Shown here piece by piece: positions 36,289 through 49,000 of a DNA stretch of 64,000 nt (positions are counted from its first letter, which is position 1; every line of letters starts with the position of its first letter). The DNA comes from Fasciola hepatica (taxonomy: Eukaryota > Platyhelminthes > Trematoda > Plagiorchiida > Fasciolidae). Position numbers and translations under genes: made by a program. The stretch is taken from assembly GCA_948099385.1 (NCBI GenBank), contig CANUEZ040000209.1, forward strand, positions 2,294,001 through 2,358,000, read 5' to 3'. Under the pieces are notes generated by a model. That model did no database searches. It saw only the letters and a list, made by a program, of their open reading frames with translations, and was not told where the DNA came from.

Positions 36289-39252
36289 TTGTGGTTTGGG
36301 TGTTCGACTGACATTCGTTCACCCCAACCCTTGTTTGTGTCCCCGTGTGGGCTCTGTCCATGTGCAATGCTCATGATTCCCTTAGCGGATCAAACAGCTG
36401 TACAGTGCTTCCATCATTTTCAATGGTCAGTTCAGTGTTCAAGCTGCATGGAGAATCATATTATACAAATCTACTCTGCTACTGCTCTATTGCATTGTGT
36501 GAGCAATCTGTGTGGATTGTTCATAAGGGAATGCCTTTGTTTTACTTAGGCCCATAAATAGAGAAGTGATGGAACATAGGATTGGATCGGTGTGCGAGAA
36601 TTTGGTTGTTACCGTTCAGAGCGAAAGCGAAAGCCGAAGCCAATTTAAGGATTGTGCCATATCATGTATTGTATATGTTGAACAAAGCGTTGAGACCCAT
36701 ATGGGATAGCCTTGTGATTTCGGTGTTCGACTGACATTCGTTCACCCCAACCCTTGTTTGTGTCCCCGTGTGGGCTCTGTCCATGTGCAATGCTCATGAT
36801 TCCCTTAGCGGATCAAACAGCTGTACAGTGCTTCCATCATTTTCAATGGTCAGTTCAGTGTTCAAGCTGCATGGAGAATCATATTATACAAATCTACTCT
36901 GCCACTGCTCTATTGCATTGTATGAGCAATCTGTGTGGATTGTTCATAAGGGAATGCCTTCGTTTTACTTAGGCCCATAAATAGAGAAGTGATGGAACAT
37001 AGGATTGGATCTGTGTGCGAGAATTTGGTTGTTACCGTTCGAAGCGAAAGCGAAAGCCGAAGCCAATTTAGGGATTGTGCTATATCATGTATTGTATATG
37101 TTGAACAAAGCGTTGAGACCCATATCGGATAGCTTTGTGGTTTGGGTGTTCGACTGACATTCGTTCACCCCAACCCTTGTTCGTGTCCCCGTGTGGGCTC
37201 TGTCCATGTGCAATGCTCATGATTCCCTTAGCGGATCAAACAGCTGTACAGTGCTTCCATAATTTTCAATGGTCAGTTCAGTGTTCAAGCTGCATGGAGA
37301 ATCATCTTATACAAATCTACTCTGCTACTGCTCTATTGCATTGCATGAGCAATCTGTGTGGATTGTTCATAAGGGAATGCCTTGGTTTTACTTAGGCCCA
37401 TAAATAGAGAAGTGATGGAACATAGGATTGGATCGGTGTGCGAGAATTTGGTTGTTACCGTTCAAAGCGAAAGCGAAAGCCGAAGCCAATTTGGGGATTG
37501 TGCTATATCATGTATTGTATATGTTGAACAAAGCGTTGAGACCCATATCGGATAGCCTTGTGGTTTGGGTGTTCGACTGACATTCGTTCACCCCAACCCT
37601 TGTTCGTGTCCCCGTGTGGGCTCTGTCCATGTGCAATGCTCATGATTCCCTTAGCGGATCAAACAGCTGTACAGTGCTTCCATCATTTTCAATGGTCAGT
37701 TCAGTGTTCAAGCTGCATGGAGAATCATATTATACAAATCTACTCTGCTACTGCTCTATTGCATTGTGTGAGCAATCTGTGTGGATTGTTCATAAGGGAA
37801 TGCCTTTGTTTTACTTAGGCCCATAAATAGAGAAGTGATGGAACATAGGATTGGATCGGTATGCGAGAATTTGGTTGTTACCGTTCAGAGCGAAAGCGAA
37901 AGCCGAAGCCAATTTAGGGATTGTGCCATATCATGTATTGTATATGTTCCACAAAGCGTTGAGACCCATATCGGATAGCTTTGTGGTTTGGGTGTTCGAC
38001 TGACATTCGTTCACCCCAACCCTTGTTCGTGTCCCCGTGTGGGCTCTGTCCATGGGCAATGCTCATGTTTCCCTTAGCGGATCAAACAGCTGTACAGTGC
38101 TTCCATAATTTTCAATGGTCAGTTCAGTGTTCAAGCTGCATGGAGAATCATCTTATACAAATCTACTCTGCTACTGCTCTATTGCATTGCATGAGCAATC
38201 TGTGCGGGGTTTGTTCATAAGGGAATGCCTTGGTTTTACTTAGGCCCATAAATAGAGAAGTGATGGAACATAGGATTGGATCGGTGTGCGAGAATTTGGT
38301 TGTTACCGTTCAAAGCGAAAGCGAAAGCCGAAGCCAATTTGGAAATTGTGCTATATCATGTATTGTATATGTTGAACAAAGCGTTCAGACCTATATCGGA
38401 TAGCCTTGTGGTTTGGGTGTTCGACTGACATTCGTTCACCCCAACCCTTGTTCGTGTCCCCGTGTGGGCTCTGTCCATGTGCAATGCTCATGATTCCCTT
38501 AGCGGATCAAACAGCTGTACAGTGCTTCCATCATTTTCAATGGTCAGTTCAGTGTTCAAGCTGCATGGAGAATCATATTATACAAATCTACTCTGCTACT
38601 GCTCTATTGCATTGTGTGAGCAATCTGTGTGGATTGTTCATAAGGGAATGCCTTGGTTTTACTTAGGCCCATAAATAGAGAAGTGATGGAACATAGGATT
38701 GGATCGGTGTGCGAGAATTTGGTTGTTACCGTTCAATCGAAAGCGAAAGCCGAAGCCAATTTAGGGATTGTGCTATATCATGTATTGTATATGTTCCACA
38801 AAGCGTTGAGACCCATATCGGATAGCTTTGTGGTTTGGGTGTTCGACTGACATTCGTTCACCCCAACCCTTGTTCGTGTCCCCGTGTGGGCTCTGTCCAT
38901 GTGCAATGCTCAAGATTCCCTTAGCGGATCAAACAGCTGTACAGTGCTTCCATCATTTTCAATGGTCAGTTCCAGGTTCAAGCTGCATGGAGAATCATAT
39001 TATACAAATCAACTCTGCTACTGCTCTATTGCATTGCATGAGCAATCTGTGCGGGGATTGTTCATAAAGGAATGCCTTGGTTTTACTTAGGCCCATAAAT
39101 AGAGAAGTGATGGAACATAGGATTGGATCGGTGTGCGAGAATTTGGTTGTTACCGTTCAAAGCGAAAGCGAAAGCCGAAGCCAATTTGGGGATTGTGCTA
39201 TATCTAGTATTGTATATGTTGAACAAAGCGTTGAGACCCATATCGGATAGCC
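36289..39252 (+). repeat. Units 86-92: mixed monomers with 846-bp echoes
   Basis: Anchors are at 36289, 36712, 37135, 37558, 37981, 38406 and 38828. Unit 87 repeats a haplotype of unit 85 at 846 bp: CCTTCGTTTTA, GGATCTGTGTG and GTTCGAAGCG. Units 88 and 90 share GAATCATCTTATAC, also 846 bp apart. Units 86 and 89 both have GTTCAGAGCG, 1269 bp apart. Unit 91 has the outlying TTCAATCGAAAG copy (near 38734), and unit 92 repeats the CTCAAGATTCCC and CCAGGTTC haplotype of units 70 and 72. The pattern is a patchwork of neighbouring haplotypes, not one clean duplication. Confidence 0.82.
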
Positions 39253-41720
39253 TTGTGGTTTGGGTGTTCGACTGACAATCATTCACCCCAACCCTTTTTC
39301 GTGTCCCCGTGTGGGCTCTGTCCATGTGCAATGCTCATGATTCCCTTAGCGGATCAAACAGCTGTACAGTGCTTCCATAATTTTCAATGGTCAGTTCAGT
39401 GTTCAAGCTGCATGGAGAATCATATTATACAAATCTACTCTGCTACTGCTCTATTGCATTGTATGAGCAATCTGTGTGGATTGTTCATAAGGGAATGCCT
39501 TCGTTTTACTTAGGCCCATAAATAGAGAAGTGATGGAACATAGGATTGGATCTGTGTGCGAGAATTTGGTTGTTACCGTTCGAAGCGAAAGCGAAAGCCG
39601 AAGCCAATTTGGGGATTGTGCTATATCATGTATTGTATATGTTGAACAAAGCGTTCAGACCCATATCGGATAGCCTTGTGGTTTGGGTGTTCGACTGACA
39701 TTCGTTCACCCCAACCCTTGTTCGTGTCCCCGTGTGGGCTCTGTCCATGTGCAATGCTCATGATTCCCTTAGCGGATCAAACAGCTGTACAGTGCTTCCA
39801 TCATTTTCAATGGTCAGTTCAGTGTTCAAGCTGCATGGAGAATCATATTATACAAATCTACTCTGCTACTGCTCTATTGCATTGTGTGAGCAATCTGTGT
39901 GGATTGTTCATAAGGGAATGCCTTTGTTTTACTTGGGCCCATAAATAGAGAAGTGATGGAACATAGGATTGGATCGGTGTGCGAGAATTTGGTTGTTACC
40001 GTTCAAAGCGAAAGCGAAAGCCGAAGCCAATTTAGGGATTGTGCTATATCATGTATTGTATATGTTGAACAAAGCGTTCAGACCCATATCGGATAGCTTT
40101 GTGGTTTGGGTGTTCGACTGACATTCGTTCACCCCAACCCTTGTTCGTGTCCCCGTGTGGGCTCTGTCCATGTGCAATGCTCATGATTCCCTTAGCGGAT
40201 CAAACAGCTGTACAGTGCTTCCATCATTTTCAATGGTCAGTTCAGTGTTCAAGCTGCATGGAGAATCATATTATACAGATCTACTCTGCTACTGCTCTAT
40301 TGCATTGTGTGAGCAATCTGTGTGGATTGTTCATAAGGGAATGCCTTGGTTTTACTTAGGCCCATAAATAGAGAAGTGATGGAACATAGGATTGGATCGG
40401 TGTGCGAGAATTTGGTTGTTACCGTTCAAAGCGAAAGCGAAAACCGAAGCCAATTTGGGGATTGTGCTATATCTAGTATTGTATATGTTGAACAAAGCGT
40501 TGAGACCCATATCGGATAGCCTTGTGGTTTGGGTGTTCGACTGACAATCATTCACCCCAACCCTTTTTCGTGTCCCCGTGTGGGCTCTGTCCATGTGCAA
40601 TGCTCATGATTCCCTTAGCGGATCAAACAGCTGTACAGTGCTTCCATAATTTTCAATGGTCAGTTCAGTGTTCAAGCTGCATGGAGAATCATATTATACA
40701 AATCTACTCTGCTACTGCTCTATTGCATTGTATGAGCAATCTGTGTGGATTGTTCATAAGGGAATGCCTTCGTTTTACTTAGGCCCATAAATAGAGAAGT
40801 GATGGAACATAGGATTGGATCTGTGTGCGAGAATTTGGTTGTTACCGTTCGAAGCGAAAGCGAAAGCCGAAGCCAATTTGGGGATTGTGCTATATCATGT
40901 ATTGTATATGTTGAACAAAGCGTTCAGACCCATATCGGATAGCCTTGTGGTTTGGGTGTTCGACTGACATTCGTTCACCCCAACCCTTGTTCGTGTCCCC
41001 GTGTGGGCTCTGTCCATGTGCAATGCTCATGATTCCCTTAGCGGATCAAACAGCTGTACAGTGCTTCCATCATTTTCAATGGTCAGTTCAGTGTTCAAGC
41101 TGCATGGAGAATCATATTATACAAATCTACTCTGCTACTGCTCTATTGCATTGTGTGAGCAATCTGTGTGGATTGTTCATAAGGGAATGCCTTTGTTTTA
41201 CTTGGGCCCATAAATAGAGAAGTGATGGAACATAGGATTGGATCGGTGTGCGAGAATTTGGTTGTTACCGTTCAAAGCGAAAGCGAAAGCCGAAGCCAAT
41301 TTAGGGATTGTGCTATATCATGTATTGTATATGTTGAACAAAGCGTTCAGACCCATATCGGATAGCTTTGTGGTTTGGGTGTTCGACTGACATTCGTTCA
41401 CCCCAACCCTTGTTCGTGTCCCCGTGTGGGCTCTGTCCATGTGCAATGCTCATGATTCCCTTAGCGGATCAAACAGCTGTACAGTGCTTCCATCATTTTC
41501 AATGGTCAGTTCAGTGTTCAAGCTGCATGGAGAATCATATTATACAGATCTACTCTGCTACTGCTCTATTGCATTGTGTGAGCAATCTGTGTGGATTGTT
41601 CATAAGGGAATGCCTTGGTTTTACTTAGGCCCATAAATAGAGAAGTGATGGAACATAGGATTGGATCGGTGTGCGAGAATTTGGTTGTTACCGTTCAAAG
41701 CGAAAGCGAAAACCGAAGCC
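39180..41720 (+). repeat. Higher-order repeat: 1269-bp trimer, two near-identical copies
   Basis: Units 93-95 (39253, 39676, 40099) match units 96-98 (40522, 40945, 41368). Every rare variant I checked recurs 1269 bp later: ATATCTAGTATTG (39202 and 40471), CCCTTTTTCG (39292 and 40561), GGATCTGTGTG (39548 and 40817), GTTCGAAGCG (39578 and 40847), ACTTGGGCCC (39931 and 41200) and ATACAGATC (40275 and 41544). I found no difference between about 39180-40445 and 40449-41714. The limits are GAAAGCCG against GAAAACCG on the left and ATATCTAG against ATATCATG on the right. This is one of the most recent events in the window. Confidence 0.93.
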
Positions 41721-43061
41721 AATTTGGGGATTGTGCTATATCATGTATTGTATATGTTGAACAAAGCGTTTGAGACCCATATCGGATAGCCTTGTGGTTT
41801 GCGTGTTCGACTGACAATCATTCACCCCAACCCTTGTTCGTGTCCCCGTGTGGGCTCTGTCCATGTGCAATGCTCATGATTCCCTTAGCGGATCAAACAG
41901 CTGTACAGTGCTTCCATAATTTTCAATGGTCAGTTCAGTGTTCAAGCTGCATGGAGAATCATATTATACAAATCTACTCTGCTACTGCTCTATTGCATTG
42001 TATGAGCAATCTGTGTGGATTGTTCATAAGGGAATGCCTTGGTTTTACTTAGGCCCATAAATAGAGAAGTGATGGAACATAGGATTGGATCGGTGTGCGA
42101 GAATTTGGTTGTTACCGTTCAAAGCGAAAGCGAAAGCCGAAGCCAATTTGGAAATTGTGCTATATCATGTATTGTATATGTTGAACAAAGCGTTCAGACC
42201 CATATCGGATAGCCTTGTGGTTTGGGTGTTCGACTGACATTCGTTCACCCCAACCCTTGTTCGTGTCCCCGTGTGGGCTCTGTCCATGTGCAATGCTCAT
42301 GATTCCCTTAGCGGATCAAACAGCTGTACAGTGCTTCCATCATTTTCAATGGTCAGTTCAGTGTTCAAGCTGCATGGAGAATCATATTATACAGATCTAC
42401 TCTGCTACTGCTCTATTGCATTGTGTGAGCAATCTGTGTGGATTGTTCATAAGGGAATGCCTTGGTTTTACTTAGGCCCATAAATAGAGAAGTGATGGAA
42501 CATAGGATTGGATCGGTGTGCGAGAATTTGGTTGTTACCGTTCAAAGCGAAAGCGAAAACCGAAGCCAATTTGGGGATTGTGCTATATCATGTATTGTAT
42601 ATGTTGAACAAAGCGTTTGAGACCCATATCGGATAGCCTTGTGGTTTGCGTGTTCGACTGACAATCATTCACCCCAACCCTTGTTCGTGTCCCCGTGTGG
42701 GCTGTGTCCATGTGCAATGCTCATGATTCCCTTAGCGGATCAAACAGCTGTACAGTGCTTCCATAATTTTCAATGGTCAGTTCAGTGTTCAAGCTGCATG
42801 GAGAATCATATTATACAAATCTACTCTGCTACTGCTCTATTGCATTGTATGAGCAATCTGTGTGGATTGTTCATAAGGGAATGCCTTGGTTTTACTTAGG
42901 CCCATAAATAGAGAAGTGATGGAACATAGGATTGGATCTGTGTGCGAGAATTTGGTTGTTACCGTTCGAAGCGAAAGCGAAAGCCGAAGCCAATTTAGGG
43001 ATTGTGCTATATCATGTATTGTATATGTTGAACAAAGCGTTCAGACCCATATCGGATAGCC
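41368..43061 (+). repeat. Higher-order repeat: 847-bp dimer nested on the trimer
   Basis: Units 98-99 (41368, 41792) match units 100-101 (42215, 42639), with lengths 424, 423, 424 and 423. Both first units have ACAGATCTAC, GAAAACCGAAG and an extra T in GCGTTTGAGACC, which makes them 424 bp. Both second units have TTTGCGTGTTCG and AATCATTC. One difference is GGCTCTGTCC against GGCTGTGTCC near 42703. Unit 98 is also the last unit of the second trimer copy, so the dimer duplication followed or overlapped the trimer duplication. Unit 101 ends with GGATCTGTG and GTTCGAAGCG, the haplotype of units 85, 87, 93 and 96. Confidence 0.88.
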
Positions 43062-46000
43062 TTGTGGTTTGGGTGTTCGACTGACATTCGTTCACCATGA
43101 CCCTTGTTCGTGTCCCCGTGTGGGCTCTGTCCATGTGCAATGCTCATGATTCCCTTAGCGGATCAAACAGCTGTACAGTGCTTCCATAATTTTCAATGTT
43201 CAGTTCAGTGTTCAAGCTGCATGGAGAATCATATTATACAAATCTACTCTGCTACTGCTCTATTGCATTGTATGAGCAATCTGTGTGGATTGTTCATAAG
43301 GGAATGCCTTTGTTTTACTTAGGCCCATAAATAGAGAAGTGATGGAACAAAGGATTGGATCGGTGTGCGAGAATTTGGTTGTTACCGTTCAAAGCGAAAG
43401 CGAAAGCCGAAGCCAATTTGGAAATTGTGCTATATCATGTATTGTATATGTTGAACAAAGCGTTGAGACCCATATCGGATAGCCTTGTGGTTTGGGTGTT
43501 CGACTGACATTCGTTCACCCCAACCCTTGTTCGTGTCCCCGTGTGGGCTCTGTCCATGTGCAATGCTCATGATTCCCTTAGCGGATCAAACAGCTGTACA
43601 GTGCTTCCATCATTTTCAATGGTCAGTTCAGTGTTCAAGCTGCATGGAGAATCATATTATACAAATCTACTCTGCTACTGCTCTATTGCATTGTGTGAGC
43701 AATCTGTGTGGATTGTTCATAAGGGAATGCCTTGGTTTTACTTAGGCCCATAAATAGAGAAGTGATGGAACATAGGATTGGATCGGTGTGCGAGAATTTG
43801 GTTGTTACCGTTCAAAGCGAAAGCGAAAGCCGAAGCCAATTTGGGGATTGTGCTATATCATGTATTGTATATGTTGAACAAAGCGTTGAGACCCATATCG
43901 GATAGCTTTGTGGTTTGGGTGTTCGACTGACATTCGTTCACCCCAACCCTTGTTCGTGTCCCCGTGTGGGCTCTGTCCATGTGCAATGCTCAAGATTCCC
44001 TTAGCGGATCAAACAGCTGTACAGTGCTTCCATAATTTTCAATGGTCAGTTCAGTGTTCAAGCTGCATGGAGAATCATATTATACAAATCAACTCTGCTA
44101 CTGCTCTATTGCATTGTATGAGCAATCTGTGCGGGGATTGTTCATAAGGGTATGCCTTTGTTTTACTTGGGCCCATAAATAGAGAAGTGATGGAACATAT
44201 GATTGGATCGGTGTGCGAGAATTTGGTTGTTACCGTTCAAAGCGAAAGCGAAAGCCGAAGCCAATTTAGGGATTGTGCTATATCATGTAGTGTATATGTT
44301 GAACAAAGCGTTCAGACCCATATCGGATAGCCTTGTGGTTTGGGTGTTCGACTGACATTCGTTCACCCCAACCCTTGTTCGTGTCCCCGTGTGGGCTCTG
44401 TCCATGTGCAATGCTCAAGATTCCCTTAGCGGATCAAACAGCTGTACAGTGCTTCCATAATTTTCAATGGTCAGTTCAGTGTTCAAGCTGCATGGAGAAT
44501 CATATTATACAAATCAACTCTGCTACTGCTCTATTGCATTGTATGAGCAATCTGTGTGGATTGTTCATAAGGGAATGCCTTTGTTTTACTTGGGCCCATA
44601 AATAGAGAAGTGATGGAACATATGATTGGATCGGTGTGCGAGAATTTGGTTGTTACCGTTCAAAGCGAAAGCGAAAGCCGAAGCCAATTTAGGGATTGTG
44701 CTATATCATGTAGTGTATATGTTGAACAAAGCGTTCAGACCCATATCGGATAGCCTTGTGGTTTGGGTGTTCGACTGACATTCGTTCACCCCAACCCTTG
44801 TTCGTGTCCCCGTGTGGGCTCTGTCCATGTGCAATGCTCATGATTCCCTTAGCGGATCAAACAGCTGTACAGTGCTTCCATAATTTTCAATGGTCAGTTC
44901 AGTGTTCAAGCTGCATGGAGAATCATATTACACAAATCTACTCTGCCACTGCTCTATTGCATTGTATGAGCAATCTGTGTGGCGATGGTTCATAAAGGAA
45001 TGCCTTGGTTTTACTTAGGCCCATAAATAGAGAAGTGATGGAACATAGGATTGGATCGGTGTGCGAGAATTTGGTTGTTACCGTTCAAAGCGAAAGCGAA
45101 AGCCGAAGCCAATTTGGGGATTGTGCTATATCATGTATTGTATATGTTGAACAAAGCGTTCAGACCAATATTGGTTAGCCTTGTGGTTTGGGTGTTCAAC
45201 TGACAATCACTCACCCCAACCCTTGTTCGTGTCCCCGTGTGGGCTCTGTCCATGTGCAATGCTCATGATTCCCTTAGCGGATCAAACAGCTGTACAGTGC
45301 TTCCATCATTTTCAATGGTCAGTTCAGTGTTCAAGCTGCATGGAGAATCATATTATACAAATCTACTCTGCTACTGCTCTATTGCATTGTATGAGCAATC
45401 TGTGTGGGGATTGTTCATAAGGGAATGCCTTTGTTTTACTTGGGCCCATAAATAGAGAAGTGATGGAACATATGATTGGATCGGTGTGCGAGAATTTGGT
45501 TGTTACCGTTTAAAGCGAAAGCAAAAGCCGAAGCCAATTTGGGGATTGTGCTATATCATGTATTGTATATGTTGAACAAAGCTTTCAGACCCATATCGGA
45601 TAGCCTTGTGGTTTGCGTGTTCGACTGACATTCGTTCACCCCAACCCTTGTTCTTGTCCCGTGTGGGCTCTGTCCATGTGCAATGCTCATGATTCCCTTA
45701 GCGGATCAAACAGCTGTACAGTGCTTCCATCATTTTCAATGGTCAGTTCAGTGTTCAAGCTGCATGGAGAATCATATTATACAAATCTACTCTGCTACTG
45801 CTCTATTGCATTGTGTGAGCAATCTGTGTAGATTGTTCATAAGGGAATGCCTTGGTTTTACTTAGGCCCATAAATAGAGAAGTGATGGAACATAGGATTG
45901 GATCGGTGTGCGAGAATTTGGTTGTTACCGTTCAAAGCGAAAGCGAAAGCCGAAGCCAATTTGGGGATTGTGCCATATCATGTATTGTATATGTTCCCCA

Positions 46001-49000
46001 AAGCGTTGAGGCACATATCGGATAGCTTTGTGGTTTGGGTGTTCGACTGACATTCGTTCACCCCAACCCTTGTTCGTGTCCCCGTGTGGGCTCTGTCCAT
46101 GTGCAATGCTCATGATTCCCTGAGCGGATCAAACAGCTGTACAGTGCTTCCATCATTTTCAATGGTCAGTTCAGTGTTCAAGCTGCATGGAGAATCATAT
46201 TATACAAATCTACTCTGCTACTGCTCTATTGCATTGTGTGAGCAATCTGTGTGGATTGTTCATAAGGGAATGCCTTGGTTTTACTTAGGCCCATAATTAG
46301 AGAAGTGATAGAACATAGGATTGGATCGGTGTGCGAGAATTTGGTTGTTACCGTTCAAAGCGAAAGCGAAAGCCGAAGCCAATTTAGGGATTGTGCTATA
46401 TCATGTATTGTATATGTTCCAAAAAGCGTTGAGACCCATATCCTAAAGCCTCGTGGTTTGGGTGTTCGACTGACATTCGTTCACCCCAACCCTTGTTCGT
46501 GTCCCGTGTGGGCTCTGTCCATGTGCAATGCTCATGATTCCCTTAGCGGATCAAACAGCTGTACAGTGCTTCCATAATTTTCAATGGTCAGTTCAGTGTT
46601 CAAGCTGCATGGAGAATCATATTATACAAATCTACTCTGCTACTGCTCTATTGCATTGCATCAGCAACCTGTGTGGGGATTGTTCATAAAGGAATGCCTT
46701 GGTTTTACTTAGGCCCATAAATAGAGAAGTGATGGAACATAGGATTGGATCGGTGTGCGAGAATTTGGTTGTTACCGTTCAAAGCGAAAGCGAAAGCCGA
46801 ACCCAATTTGGGGATTGTGCTATATCATGTAGTGTATATGTTGAACAAAGCGTTCAGACCCATATCGGATAGCCTTGTGGTTTGGGTGTTCGACTGACAT
46901 TCGTTCACCCCAACCCTTGTTCGTGTCCCGTGTGGGCTCTGTCCATGTGCAATGCTCATGATTCCCTTAGCGGATCAAACAGCTGTACAGTGCTTCCATA
47001 ATTTTCAATGGTCAGTTCCGTGTTCAACTTGCATGGAGAATCATATTATACAAATCTACTCTGCTACTGCTCTATTGCATTGCATGAGCAATCTGTGTGG
47101 GGATTGTTCATAAAGGAATGCCTTGGTTTTACTTAGGCCCATAAATAGAGAAGTGATGGAACATAGGATTGGATCGGTGTGCGAGAATTTGGTTGTTACC
47201 GTTCAAAGCGAAAGCGAAAGCCGAAGCCAATTTGGGGATTGTGCTATATCAGGTATTGTATATGTTGAACAAAGCTTTCAGACCCATATCGGATAGCCTT
47301 GTTGTTTGCGTGTTCGACTGACATTCGTTCACCCCAACCCTTGTTCGTGTCCCCGTGTGGGCTCTGTCCATGTGCAATGCTCATGATTCCCTTAGCGGAT
47401 CAAACAGCTGTACAGTGCTTCCATAATTTTCAATGGTCAGTTCAGTGTTCAAGCTGCATGGAGAATCATATTATACAAATCTACTCTGCTACTGCTCTAT
47501 TGCATTGTATGAGCAATCTGTGTGGATTGTTCATAAAGGAATGCCTTGATTTTACTTAGGCCCATAAATAGAGAAGTGATGGAACATAGGATTGGATCGG
47601 TGTGCGAGAATTTGGTTGTTACCGTTCAAAGCGAAAGCGAAAGCCGAAGCCAATTTGGGGATTGTGCTATATCATGTATTGTATATGTTGAACAAAGCGT
47701 TGAGACCCATATGGGATAGCTTTGTGGTTTGGGTGTTCGACTGACAGTCGTTCACCCCAACCCTTGTTCGTGTCCCCGTGTGGGCTCTGTCCATGTGCAA
47801 TGCTCATGATTCCCTTAGCGGATCAAACAGCTGTACAGTGCTTCCATCATTTTCAATGGTCAGTTCAGTGTTCAACTTGCATGGAGAATCATATTATACA
47901 AATCTACTCTGCTACTGCTCTATTGCATTGCATGAGCAATCTGTGTGGATTGTTCATAAGGGAATGCCTTGGTTTTACTTAGGCCCATAAATAGAGAAGT
48001 GATGGAACATAGGATTGGATCGGTGTGCGAGAATTTGGTTGTTACCGTTCAAAGCGAAAGCGAAAGCCGAAGCCAATTTGGGGATTGTGCTATATCATGT
48101 ATTGTATATGTTGAACAAAGCGTTGAGACCCATATCGGATAGCTTTGTGGTTTGGGTGTTCGACTGACATTCGTTCACCCCAACCCTTGTTCGTGTCCCC
48201 GTGTGGGCTCTGTCCATGTGCAATGCTCATGATTCCCTTAGCGGATCAAACAGCTGTACAGTGCTTCCATAATTTTCAATGGTCAGTTCAGTGTTCAAGC
48301 TGCATGGAGAATCATATTATACAAATCTACTCTGCTACTGCTCTATTGCATTGTATGAGCAATCTGTGTGGATTGTTCATAAGGGAATGCCTTGATTTTA
48401 CTTAGGCCCATAAATAGAGAAGTGATGGAACATAGGATTGGATCGGTGTGCGAGAATTTGGTTGTTACCGTTCAAAGCGAAAGCGAAAGCCGAAGCCAAT
48501 TTGAGGATTGTGCTATATCATGTATTGTATATGTTGAACAAAGCGTTGAGACCCATATCGGATAGCCTTGTGGTTTGGGTGTTCGACTGACATTCGTTCA
48601 CCCCAACCCTTGTTCGTGTCCCCGTGTGGGCTCTGTCCATGTGCAATGCTCATGATTCCCTTAGCGGATCAAACAGCTGTGCAGTGCTTCCATAAGTTTC
48701 AATGGTCAGTTCAGTGTTCAAGCTGCATGGAGAATCATATTATACAAATCTACTCTGCTACTGCTCTATTGCATTGCATGAGCTATCTGTGCGGGGATTG
48801 TTTATAAGGGAATGCCTTGGTTTTACTTAGGCCCATAAATAGAGAAGTGATGGAACATAGGATTGGATCGGTGTGCGAGAATTTGGTTGTTACCGTTCAA
48901 AGCGAAAGCGAAAGCCGAAGCCAATTTGGGGATTGTGCTATATCATGTATTGTATATGTTGAACAAAGCGTTGAGACCCATATCGGATAGCTTTGTGGTT

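Noticed and set aside
39083..39331. Minus-strand frames of 62-82 codons (also near 7825, 20525, 33161, 40352, 57794)
   Set aside because: These are shadows of the repeat on the opposite strand, appearing wherever chance variants remove a stop; they show no start context or domain.
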